A DNA stretch of 50,571 nt from Perkinsus olseni (Eukaryota; Perkinsozoa; Perkinsida): contig JABANN010000226.1 in assembly GCA_013115125.1 (NCBI GenBank), forward strand, positions 1 to 50,571. Reading direction: 5' to 3'. Made by a program: the position numbers and the translations under genes. This document shows positions 36,001-45,956 of this stretch, piece by piece. Positions within the stretch are counted from its first letter, which is position 1, and every line of letters starts with the position of its first letter. The notes under the pieces were generated by a model. The model was not told the DNA's origin. It worked only from the letters and a program-made list of their open reading frames with translations, and did not search any database.

Positions 36001-39000
36001 CTGACCTTGGTGGTGGAGTCAGAGTTGCCGGAAGTGATGCGAAGGAAGACCGAGCTGATGATGCAGCTTGACAAGGACAAGAAGACGCTGCAGGGCCTGG
36101 AGGATGAGATTCTGCGGCTGTTGAGCGAGTCCCAGGGCAACATACTGGATGACGAAGTGCTCATTTCGACGCTACAACAGAGTAAAGTGACGGCTAAGGA
36201 GATTGAGGAGCGTGTGGCCGATGCTGAGGTGGGAAGCGATGGTCGTCCGCGAGGTCTTAGTGAGGTCCTTCTCGGCAGGTGACCAAGATTGAGATCGAGG
36301 CGGCCTGTAACAAGTACCTGTCAGTGAGCGAGAGGGGCAGCATACTGTACTTCGGTCATCGGAGAGATGCACTCGTATGATGGTTATGTTGTAGTTACTT
36401 CGTGGTTGCAGACCTGGCCAACATCGACCCGATGTATCAGTTCTCCCTCTTCTACTTCGTAAGGGAGTTCACCGTAGTGCCCCCTCCCAGTCGTCCGTGG
36501 CAGGTCCGAATGTTCCTGTATACCATCCATAATGCGGAGAAGTCGGATGACCTCGGCACGCGTCTGAAGACCCTCATCACGGGTAGTAGAAGTCTCCTCC
36601 TGCGACTCAGCTCTGCTGTTCTGATTACAGATGTGACTGAGTACGTCTTCAAGCTTGTCTGCCGAGGGCTGTTCGAGGTCCATAAGCTCATCTTCTCCTT
36701 CCTCATCCAGACCCAGATAGATCGCCACGCCGGTCGCATCGACAACGCCGAGTGGGGGCTGCTGCTCCGAGGTCCGACTCGTGCGTTCGAGGAGAAAGTC
36801 ATCTGTCGTCGGCTGGCTCAGGTGCGGGTATACAGGACGTATCGGGTCGGCCAGGGAATCCTGACATCGATCTTATCCCCGACAAGCAGTGGCAGCTACT
36901 GTATGCTGTCCAGCAGCAGGTGCCGCAGCTCCGAGACATCTGCAGCCATGTGACGAGGAACATCGACGCCTGGCGACATTGGTGCTGCGAGGAGAACCCT
37001 CATCTCGTGGACCTGCCTCTTAATTACGAGAATACGAGTCGGGATCGACCTCGTCGTTGGCCTAAAGACCGATCTATCTTTTTCTCAGGGCCTCCAGAGG
37101 AAACCGAAGTTGACGAGGAGGGAAGAGAAGAGGGACAGCCGAAGGCAACGACACTTAGGTGGTCCACAAACCTTTCCCATTCCCTTTGGGTTGACGGTAG
37201 CTGCTTCAGTTACTTCCGCAAGTTGCTGCTGCTCAAGTGCCTGACCCCGGAGAAGGTGCTCTTCGGTGCGGCGGAGTATGTTAAGAGAACACTGGGGGAA
37301 AAGTATTGCATCTTTGCCACGCCCATGATGGAAGAGGTCTTCGCTGACTCCTCCCACACGACACCTATCATCTTCGTACGTGGCCTGCCTCCTCGAGCTG
37401 CGCAGAGCCCGAGAGTGATGAGCTCAGGTCCTGTCGACGGGCGCTGACCCCACACAGATGTTGCTGAGGTTTGCCGCTGCTGAGGACTGCGAGTCCAATC
37501 TGCATATCATATCGCTCGGCCAAGGCCAGGGGCCTAGGGCTCAAAAACTCATGGAGAGGGGGTGGGCAACTGAACGGCGGCACTCGTCGGATTCGGGACA
37601 GTGGTTGTGACTAGGTACCAGGAAGGCCTTTGGGTGCTCCTGCAGAATTGCCATCTGGCCAAGTCTTGGATGCCGACGCTACAGCGATTGGTGGAGGCGA
37701 TGGAGGGCAATGCTCTCATCAGTCAGCAGGTGGGAGCTCTTCGGAAAGGCGGTGAGGGAGGCCTCGTTCCCTCCGCAGTTCCGACTCTTCCTCACCTCTA
37801 TGCCTGCGGATTACTTCCCAGTGCCGATCCTGCAGATATCAGTCAAGCTCACTACGGAACCCCCTAAAGGTAGGCCGGACGGCTCAGTATCGACCCACGG
37901 TGTCACCGCTCCTTGCAGGCCTCCGAGCTAACGTGAAGAGGAGTCTGATAGCCCTCGATGACGAGACGCTGAACAAGTCACGGAAGGCATCAGCCTGGCG
38001 ACGGCTGCAGTTCTCGCTGAAGCTCTTCCATGCGGTCAGTAGCTGCTGGGAGATGTTGTCGAGGAGGCTCATCGCCGTGAGGGCTCAGGTCATCCAAGAA
38101 CGACGGAAGTTCGGGCCACTGGGCTGGAATATCCGCTATGAGTTCAACGACTCTGACTTGGAGACCTCTACCGTCATCTTGCACAACATGCTCGAGCTGG
38201 AAGATCCTCAGATCCCCTGGGATACTATCAGCTTCGTCGTCGGGCAGGTGAGTTTTTTTTGCATCGCTCCGCTGTGTCCACTGCCGATTTTTAGATCAAC
38301 TACGGTGGTCGAGTCACTGACGATTGGGATCGTCGCTGCCTGATGGCTACTCTGGGCCGCTTCGTCACCCCGGACATCATGGAGAAGGACGACTACGCCT
38401 TCTCCGCGAGCGGTGAGCTCACCCTGATTTCACGGGGGAGGGTCATGACTCTCTCAGGGACCTATCGGCTGCCGGACAGCGTGGACGAGGTCACAGTGGC
38501 TGGGTTCAGGGAGTACGTGGACTCCCTACCGCTGTCAGAGGTAGGCTGAATGCCGAGGCGTTGCCGACTATGATGGTCTTCTTAGGCGCCGGAAATCTTC
38601 GGAATGCACGAGAACGCTAACATATCTTTCCAGCAGCAGGAGAGCGATGTCATCCTTAACACAGTTCTGTCGATCCAGCCACGAGAGTCTGGAGGGGGCG
38701 GGGGACGAAGCGCCGACGAGATCGTTTACGAGCTGGCAACACAGATGATAGATCGCTTGCCTGAGCCCATCACTGAGGACTCCGCCTGCCCGGACGTCTT
38801 CGCTGTCAACGACCAGGGCATGATGGGCAGTCTTGGTAAGTTAAAATCTCTAGCGGAGCGATGCAGATTGGAGCTGCCTTCAGGGACCTGTCTCTCTCAA
38901 GAGATGAGTCGGTTTAACAAACTCATCGGCCGTATGAAGAAGACTTTGACGGAGCTGCAGAGGGCCATCAAGGGCCTCATCGTCATGACTGCCGACTTGG

Positions 39001-40229
39001 ACGCTATGTTCAGCGCGCTGCAGAACAACTACGTAGGCGAGCTAGGCAGGCCTGCTGGTCATCGCTATCGTGGCAGATACCGTCGATCTGGGAAGCTGTT
39101 GCTTACCCCTCCCTCAAGCCTCTGGCCTCGTGGTTCGAGGATATGATCAGTAACGCTTTCTGCCCCCTTCTGCTCCGCAGTGGTAGCTGTCTCAGACCGA
39201 GTAGAATTCTTCCGGGATTGGGTCATCAATGATCAGCCTATAGCCTACTGGATCAGCGCCTTCTACTTCCCCCAAGGCTTCCTCACAGCGGTAGGGCCTT
39301 CACCTTGGACGACCACCGTCCTCTTCACTTGGATCTGTGTAGGTGCTGCAAGCCTACTCACGCTTCTACATGGTCCCTGTGGACGTGCTCGGCTTCGAGT
39401 TCGTCGTCCAGGACTTCGACGACCCCCTCAATGAGGTGGACGAGCCGCCGACAGAGGGCTGCCTCGTCTATGGTAAGGGTCGGGTATGCCTTCGCGGTTC
39501 TGACCAGTACCAATATCCATAAGTTTATCATCATGCCTGAGTAGCTACAACTTTTACAGTCATTACTACCATAATAATCATATTTTACTGCTTGTTGGTG
39601 TGGATACCGAAACATGCCAGCGTGTTGCCAGTGTGAGTACTACGCATATCGCTTGGCGCGCTGTTTTGGCTAATACCCTTTGGTAAGTATATAGGATGTG
39701 ATGATCTCATCGCCGCTCTGATGATCTGGAAGTTGCTGGGTTCTCTCACGGAGGACTCTTCCCATGACTTCAATTTTTATCATAGATTCATTATCATCTA
39801 TTTTCTTATATTGACGTGAGTTTTTATTCAATTTTTGTACTCAGGTCTCTACATGGACGGTTGTCGATGGGACTACGAGGAGATGGTCCTTGAGGATCAG
39901 GAGCCAGGTGCGCCCCTGAAGGACTCTGACTGCTGTTGTTATCGACTGCCAGGTGTGATGTACGTGAACGCTCCCACCATACACTTCGTGCCTTGCAAGA
40001 ACTACAAGATAGAACCCGAGCAGTACTCCTGTCCTCTGTACAAGACCAGCGTCCGAGCGGGTCTGTGTTTCCGTCAATAATCAACCTCTGGATATGCACT
40101 GCTCCAGGTACACTCTCTACGACGGGGCATTCGACGAACTTCGTGTTGGCTATTGAGATGGACACGAATAAACCGAAGGACCATTGGGTCCTACGAGGAG
40201 CTGCTCTCTTGACCATGCTCAATGATTGA
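24090..40229 (+). CDS. Axonemal dynein heavy chain, inner-arm (single-headed) type
   Basis: Motor ATPase of the flagellar axoneme, apparently complete. ATG 24090 opens a short basic leader; the tail has [17 protein letters not shown] with [12 protein letters not shown], typical of the DNAH1/3/6/7/12 group. The linker region includes [14 protein letters not shown] and [20 protein letters not shown]1 has ITPLTDRCW and [11 protein letters not shown] (30071-30094). AAA2 has GPTTGGKT (31080-31103), AAA3 GMTGVGKS (32183-32206) and AAA4 [10 protein letters not shown] (33242-33271). The stalk coiled coils flank a microtubule-binding domain at about 34280-34670. The C-terminus [20 protein letters not shown] ends MLND at TGA 40227-40229. 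I traced more than 40 introns, mostly 40-56 nt; exceptions are about 163 nt (near 24640-24801), 142 nt (29874-30015, with a tRNA) and 372 nt (39473-39844). One exon of about 3.7 kb covers AAA2-AAA4. Probably over 4,000 residues. The subtype is inferred. Confidence 0.97.
27631..27643 (+). repeat. Copy of the 13-nt motif GCNTCGCTCCGCT in an intron
   Basis: GCGTCGCTCCGCT in the 51-nt dynein intron 27612-27662, sense orientation. Confidence 0.9.
28259..28271 (+). repeat. Copy of the 13-nt motif GCNTCGCTCCGCT in an intron
   Basis: GCTTCGCTCCGCT in the 55-nt dynein intron 28241-28295, sense orientation. Confidence 0.9.
29897..29969 (-). tRNA. tRNA-Glu (CTC), antisense inside a dynein intron
   Basis: A 73-nt cloverleaf on the strand opposite the host gene. 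The acceptor stem pairs TCCGATG with CATCGGA, with discriminator A. The anticodon stem CGTGG/CCACG encloses CTCTCAC, anticodon CTC. The T-arm is CGGGG-TTCGAGT-CCCCG, and TAGTCTAGCTGG supplies the A box. No tRNA intron. It fills half of the 142-nt intron 29874-30015 that interrupts the ITPLTDRCW coding sequence just before the AAA1 P-loop. Polymerase III transcription would run against the dynein mRNA. Confidence 0.96.
38261..38273 (+). repeat. Copy of the 13-nt motif GCNTCGCTCCGCT in an intron
   Basis: GCATCGCTCCGCT in the 47-nt dynein intron 38248-38294, directly after a run of eight T; sense orientation. Confidence 0.9.
38852..38864 (-). repeat. Copy of the 13-nt motif GCNTCGCTCCGCT in an intron (inverted)
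   Basis: The sense strand reads AGCGGAGCGATGC in the 48-nt dynein intron 38836-38883, so this copy is opposite in orientation to the one 580 nt upstream in the same gene. Confidence 0.9.
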
Positions 40230-40473
40230 CGACCGGCTTGTTATTGCAACGGTGTTGTGCGTATCTTTTATGGGTTGTGTTGTGGTAGTACGACAATGTC
40301 GACGGATCGGAAACAGAGTTCACGAAGGTAAGTTAAAGACGAACTCCTTAGTAAAAAGAAGAAGTGAGAAGAGTAAAAATTTTTTGTATCTTGCAGCGGA
40401 CCCCACCGTGGACGAGAAAACTCGAAACCACTGGTTGTTGAATAGGGACACACTCACAGTGCTACACATGTAA
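40222..40473 (+). CDS. Possible small single-membrane-span protein overlapping the dynein stop
   Basis: ATG 40222 lies inside the last codons of the dynein gene (AATGATTGA), in another frame. The first exon encodes a hydrophobic stretch, [17 protein letters not shown], then a basic segment. A canonical intron (GTAAGT ... CTTGCAG, 40327-40397) joins in frame to [20 protein letters not shown], with TAA at 40471-40473. The clean splice sites and exact closure favour a real gene of about 60 residues. The overlapping start is suspicious, and the true first exon may differ. No family recognised. Confidence 0.4.
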   Translation: MIDDRLVIATVLCVSFMGCVVVVRQCRRIGNRVHEGKLKTNSLVKRRSEKSKNFLYLAADPTVDEKTRNHWLLNRDTLTVLHM

Positions 40474-40657
40474 CACAGGAAAGTAACGCTACATGGACAG
40501 GAGGAGGCTGCCACTTCTTTTGCGACACTTCCGCACACCATCATCGCTCTGCGGGGCCGCCGAACGGTTCAGCACAGTGGACGCTTCACTCTTGCTTGGT
40601 ACGGTTGTCCAGGCATCAGCGTCGATACGGATGATGTGCCGAGAGCTGACCGAAAGG

Positions 40658-41422
40658 TCACTCGAAAGATTCTTCCAACCTACCGCACCTGTCCAGCGTG
40701 AGCTCTTGCTGGCTCCCCTCGGCCTTGCCCAGTTTCTCTTGAACGACTCTTGTACACCTTATAGTGTCCACAGAACAGCCCTCGTCGTCAGCGGGCTCCA
40801 AGGACAAAGACGAGGCCCCTTCTCGGACTGCATGAACAACAAGAGTACTCCAGAAGGGAAGGGGAGTGGGCCTACTGATGAGGACCCCGTCTGCCCATCG
40901 TTTCCTTTTCTGAGTCCGCTGTGCGCTGTACTGACCTGACCCTGCAGACTGCCCGAGCGGCTGCTCCTGACCGACCCTACATCGTATTCTCCCCTCGGGC
41001 TTGTCACCACCGGCATCGCCCCCGCAAGGCGGAATGCTACGCTCCTCTGCGACAGTGGAATCATTCGGTGATGATTTCTTCTCAACCGGGGGCACTTGAG
41101 TCAATGGCGTCTTGGTAGTCGGCGGTACCAGGAAACAGTCGTCGTCATCATCTTCCAGTATATCACCCAAGAGGGACCCAGCTGTCATGACCAAATAAAC
41201 GAACTTTGAGGCCACCCGCTGTTATCTGGCGAAAGCTGAGGTGTCGAAACAACATCAGGCTGTATGTTCTTTCTGACTGAAACACCCCTCTCCGGCGGAT
41301 CGATGGAACTCACGGTACAAGCGAAGGACTGCGCCCCGAAAGCCAATTTTCTGAGCCTAGTGGGCGCGCGCTTCTTGGAAATGATGTTTTCGAACAATTG
41401 TCGTTTCGCCATTTCGTGGCTT
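40658..41422 (-). CDS. Hypothetical protein with acidic segment
   Basis: A candidate start at about 41422 gives MAKRQLFENIISKKRAPTRL, followed by a donor-like GTGAGT near 41312. Downstream text on the same strand includes DILEDDDDDCFLVPPTTK and many serine, proline and threonine residues. The exons were not joined with confidence, and no motif is recognised. It may be a divergently transcribed partner of GOT1, sharing the promoter region 41423-41655. Confidence 0.35.
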
Positions 41423-41655
41423 CTGTGATCAACGGTTATGATGATGGAGCTCACGGTGACACGGTGACACGTTGCAATCAATACCGATAAATATGCCGTA
41501 GCAGCGCGTCTTAGCGCTTTAAGCTTTGCACAGGACATGCAAATCATAGCGCATCCAAGGTCGATTCTGGGAAGATACAGAACAGGTCAGGTTAACGGAC
41601 ACGTTCTCCTTGTAGGGTTTACCCTTATCTGTTTTATATCCCTGACTGTCCCATC

Positions 41656-42706
41656 ATGATTGACGACAACCGAAGTAAGATGTCTCCCCACCAGTGCCTT
41701 CTTCCCCTACGGATATCATATTTCAGAGATCGGCATTGGACTGTGCCTCCTCGGCCTCGTCTGCTTCTTCCTGGGTGTCATATTTTTCTTCGACAGAGCA
41801 TTGTTGGCTCTCGGGAATGTAATAACGGGAGAACGACGCTTACCCCTTACGGATGGGGTTCGGAACGTCCGGTGTGAATCGTAGAAATCGGAAGCGCTTG
41901 ACCATATTCTCGTCTCCTCCACGATTATTCAATCACCTCCACCGTGGTGAGGTGGTCCTTCCCAGTGGAGGCTGCGTGAGGATTACACTCGCAGGGAGAC
42001 CCACTGATCCCGTGTGCGTGGTTGCAGACGTCGGGACGGCTGTAGCGATGACTCTGGGTCCCAGAGTCTGGGAGTGTTCAGTAAACCTGTTTTGAAACCC
42101 AGAACCGGATTTTACGCATAAAAGACCAATTCCAGAATTGCTCCTGAGTCTCAGAGTTAGCTTACTGAACGGGGGGTCTGGCCTTAGCACACTTTGAGAA
42201 ATAATTCGTCGATTCCAGCAATTGGCCGATAGGCGATGGGCATCGGTGCCCGAGCTGTCGTGTACTCGATTGCCCTGCTCAGATGGCGTTCCTCGTTGGG
42301 CTCTCCTTCCTGCTCGGTATACACAAGACGTCGCGTTTCTTCTTACGGAAAGAGAAGGCCACAGGTAGAGGTCCTCTGTTGCATCTCCAGTGATTTTATC
42401 ACCCGCTCAGGTTCAGTATGTTTTTTCGCTGGCTTCGCTTTGGTCATCTACGGCTACGCTTTCGTGGGATTCCTAGTGGAAGCCTACGGCTTTTGGAAAC
42501 TCTTTGCGTAATACGGCGAGCTGTGGTTCCCACCCAGGGTTTATTGTAATTATTTCGACAGGGCGTTCCTCCCCAACGTAGTGCACTCCCTCAAGTTGAT
42601 ACCGGGCGTGGGATTCATACTCAGTGTGCCGCCGTTAAAATGGGTAGTAGTGGTGGCAGGGGTCAGCGCCGGGGCGGCTGATTCCAATCGGGATTCCTTC
42701 AGATAG
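41656..42706 (+). CDS. GOT1: GOT1-family vesicle transport membrane protein
   Basis: Small four-span Golgi protein acting in ER-Golgi traffic in yeast and animals. Exons read MIDDNRKIGIGLCLLGLVCF, FLGVIFFFDRALLALGN, MAFLVGLSFLLGIHKTSRFF, FFAGFALVIYGYAFVGFLVE, AYGFWKLFAAFLPNVV and LKLIPGVGFILSVPP. These follow the GOT1 order from start to end. Introns 41675-41726 (52 nt), 41819-42282 (464 nt), 42365-42410 (46 nt) and 42508-42561 (54 nt) give exactly 145 codons from ATG 41656 to TAG 42704-42706. The 144-residue length is normal for the family. The second intron is ten times the local norm and holds palindromes. Confidence 0.93.
42051..42067. repeat. 17-nt palindrome in the long GOT1 intron
   Basis: ACTCTGGG-T-CCCAGAGT, perfect 8-nt arms around one base. 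A second inverted pair, GTTCAGTAA (about 42078) and TTACTGAAC (about 42162), lies just downstream in the same intron. Confidence 0.8.
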
Positions 42707-43470
42707 CGGACTACGCGTATGACCAGCGAAGACTTCCGTTGTAAGTTACGCCGCGCAGATTATCACTCTTGCAATCATCAGCGGTGGATGTGTAATTACC
42801 GAAGCATATTGCACGGGTACCCTCCTCGTCGTCCACATCATTACAGCTGTACACTTGCCGTATCATTATCATCGTCGTTAATGATAGTAATAAGGGCAGC
42901 AATGCTGCGAGGGGTTGCTGGGGCAGCAGTAGTGTGACGAGTCGGGTTGGTTAATTCGGAGTATCCATAGCTTCACCGTGGGAGATACAGAAAAGGTCAA
43001 GTGCAGCCCCGAGTGATTGTCGATTCATGCGGCATGAACCATGCCCTTTGATGATGCAGATGTCCACTTCCTGGTCACAGTTGACACCGGCAATCGGCCG
43101 GAGGGGTTCCGGCCATTCCCAGCCAGTAGTTCCCCGGAGTCGGAATAGCCCCGAGCTCCAGTTCACTAGAAGGAAAGCACCCCTACTTGCTATCCGTTGC
43201 TCGATCGATATTCGGCAAGCAGGCTGAATGCAATGGATGACTGCGCTCGCAACGCTCATGATGGTGCAGTGGTATGGCGAGCTGCCCCCTGCCAGACCAC
43301 ATTCACCCCCTGTGTTTGGGCAGCGCGAAGCCCCTTCTGTCGTGTTATCTCGGATGAGGGGCACGATAGGCTGGGAATGGCTGAGATGGGCTCACAGTTC
43401 CTCACACTCCATGACCACCGCGGGCGCACAACCTGGCCTTCGATCGCTTGCTGGTAGGACAAGGATCACG
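42707..43470. other. Intergenic region between GOT1 and the EF-hand-like gene
   Basis: No gene is supported; the frames present overlap antisense and lack motifs. Small inverted elements occur: GGCCGGA...TCCGGCC (about 43096-43114), and GGCTGGGAATGGC at 43369-43381 with its reverse complement at 43112-43124. Confidence 0.4.
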
Positions 43471-45850
43471 ATGGTTAGCTCGAGCACAAGATCAGATACT
43501 CTTTCTGGCGTCGTCATATTACCGAAATACGAAGGGCCAGCCGTGAGCCCTGCAGTTGTCCACTACCAGCAACTACTACGGCAGAACCAAGAACAGCCTC
43601 GGCCGGGCCCGACCATAGTGAAGGTCTCCAGCAGACGGCGACCCGCAGTGCGTTCCGCTCGAACATCGGAAGGAGCTAGCTCGGGGAGAAGCACTGCAAC
43701 TTCAAGGTGAGAAGTCCCCTTCGTGTGGGGATGTTGAACCCGGCGTTCAGGCGTACCAGGGTCAGTTCGAGCTTGCAAAGTAGCTCGGCGCCCTCTCAAG
43801 TGGCGAGCAGGGGGAGCTCCTCTTCTGGTAGCAGCGCCAAGGCGACCATCCGGCAGTCAGAGGAACATGGAGAGCATGATGAGTAGGATAGTCACCATCG
43901 AGCGCGGCACTTGCCCGATCCTCACATCACTTAGTTCTGGGAAGGCAGCGCTCTCTAGGAAGTCCAGGGAGGAACTACGTAAGCTGGTCCCTATCCCTGA
44001 GCTCTCCTCGAGATGGGTTCATACAGGTCGGATAGCCGGCATACCAACAGTCAATGACTTCCCTTATCAGTGTTGCGAGGGCTGGAAAGCAAGGTGAGTG
44101 GGTGGGGAGGAGGAGAATGCTTGGCAACGAGCTTTCGGTCGTTCAGGGCGCCGATGAGACCAGCACAGTACTCTTTCAACCCAATCCGGCATACGGTCGA
44201 TAAGTTTGTTATTGACGAAGCGACTGGTGATATGAAACAATACAAGACGAAGAGGACCACCAGCTACTTAGAGGTGGGACTACTGTCGTGATGCTGAAGT
44301 GTCCGGCGAAGAGTTGCCCTCAGCCATCGGCCTGCGATGCTGTGACGTTCAATAGGAGGAAGGGAGTTGTTGAATGGGGCGACCTGCAGCGTCTTACCAA
44401 CCCCAGATGGAGCAGAGCGTAATCAAGACACCCGAGTGGCGCTCGAATGTCTGATTTCCAGATACCACCGCGACTTTACCAAGAATAGTAAAATCTTCCA
44501 TCGCATCACAGGTAGGTGAGGTGACTCTCCGACGACTAGGATCTTCCTATTATCAGGGCCGATGTGTAAAGTGTACGACATTGCAGCACGTAACAAGGAG
44601 CCGAATCCCCTTCGGGTTGGACGGTGAAGTGCCGCTGCCACCATCATGTTGAGCATTACTGCTGTGCCTCTGGGATCTGTTGCGTTCTGTGGGGTAGTGC
44701 GGAGACTCGTGGTGGCTAGAAGAGAACCTCTCACTCAATGACGGGGAATCAACGAAGCCGACTGCCCAGTGCAGCAGACTTCTCTCACACAGTAAGGTTA
44801 AAACGCGATTGCGGGGAGATCAGCCTTCCCCCTCAGCCAAGCGAGAAGATCACATGGAAGAGGCTGATGGCTTTCCTCAACCCCTCACGTCTTGAACACC
44901 CTCATATATCACAACGCTTGGCCCTCTTCGCCTTGTAAGCTGTGATTTGCTTGTTCGATGACGACGTCAATGCCTTATGTGTCAGATATGGACCCTCGGA
45001 TGAGGAGGGGTTCCTCAGGTATGCGACAAGCAGGTTCCGCTATTAGCTGAGTTCCTCAGGGGCGGATACCTCGGGCGACACAAAGTGGCCGACTTCGAGA
45101 TCGACAGGATGGCGCGAGAATGCTACGAGACGGAGCTGATCAGGATGCTCAACAGGCCTAAGGTGGGTAGACCCTGGAGGGGGCGTATGTTGAGGATGAA
45201 TCTCAGGATATCTTGACAGTCATCGTGGCGGAGCTGCTGCCGAAAGCCCTCGACGTGCAATACACAGAGAAGGACGTGAAGGAGCTGTTGGCGTGCATTA
45301 CGAGGGACCCCGACGGATACATGCAATTTTCAGACCTCCAGTCGTGAGTGAAACACCACTACTCCGCCTAGAATGCCGTACCGGCTCTCAGTGTCATCAT
45401 CAACGACTTCCACCGACGTTTGCGAGACGTGATAGAAAGGTCCCACAGCCCGGCGGCGACAGGGAATGATGGACTGCCCTTCCAGAGTGCACAGGCTAGC
45501 CGCCTGTGAGTCGGGTCGCCGCCCACCGAGAAGACATTCCCCCCTCAGGACAGCGGTGTGCCGTAAGAAGAAGCTACTGCCGAATCAGGAGTTCGAGGTC
45601 CTGTCTAGTAAGCTCCACCGGGGCGCCACGTTGATCGCTCCGCTAGAGGAGCAGAACAAGTCGGAATCTCTCTCGGCCAACGTAAGGGTACTCAGTCGAG
45701 GATGGCCGTCCAACTCCTCATTATCATCAGGTGCAATTGATTCGAAGGTTGGGCCCGACTCATGACCGTTGGGACCGCTACTGTGCCCTTCGGCAGGGGG
45801 CCGTTCTGACAGGTCACAATCGACGCTTGGTCAAGCTTCATGCTCCGTGA
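43471..45850 (+). CDS. Unknown protein with degenerate EF-hand, many short exons
   Basis: I read this as one gene. ATG 43471 opens a serine/arginine-rich leader (MVSSSTRSDTLSGVVILPKY). Later exons carry SREELRKLVPIPELSSRW, YSFNPIRHTVDKFVIDEA, VEWGDLQRLTNPRWSRAYHR, PSEKITWKRLMAFLN, DFEIDRMARECYETELIRML, VAELLPKALDVQYTEKDVKE and RDPDGYMQFSDLQ. The last resembles an EF-hand loop lacking its first ligand. The end KKKLLPNQEFEVLSSKLHRG ... LVKLHAP stops at TGA 45848-45850. Splice joins with GT-AG introns of about 40-55 nt keep the frame at most junctions; the link across about 44512-44777 and the exon near 45000 are inferred. It could be two adjacent genes. Function unknown. Confidence 0.55.
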
Positions 45851-45956
45851 TTCTGTTGTGGCCTTTTCGTGTTGACTTATGAGTTCGGAAACTAACACGA
45901 CGCTTGCAAGAGCGTGAAAAATAGAGTAACGTGCTACTATGGCGAAGCGCCCACCG

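Noticed and set aside
39473-39844. Possible C/D-box snoRNA in the 372-nt dynein intron
   Set aside because: Two TGATGA boxes are present but no D box sits at a usable distance and there is no terminal stem.
45633-45644. Ninth motif-like hit (GATCGCTCCGCT)
   Set aside because: It lies in coding sequence (LIAPLEE) and differs at the first positions; not counted with the eight.
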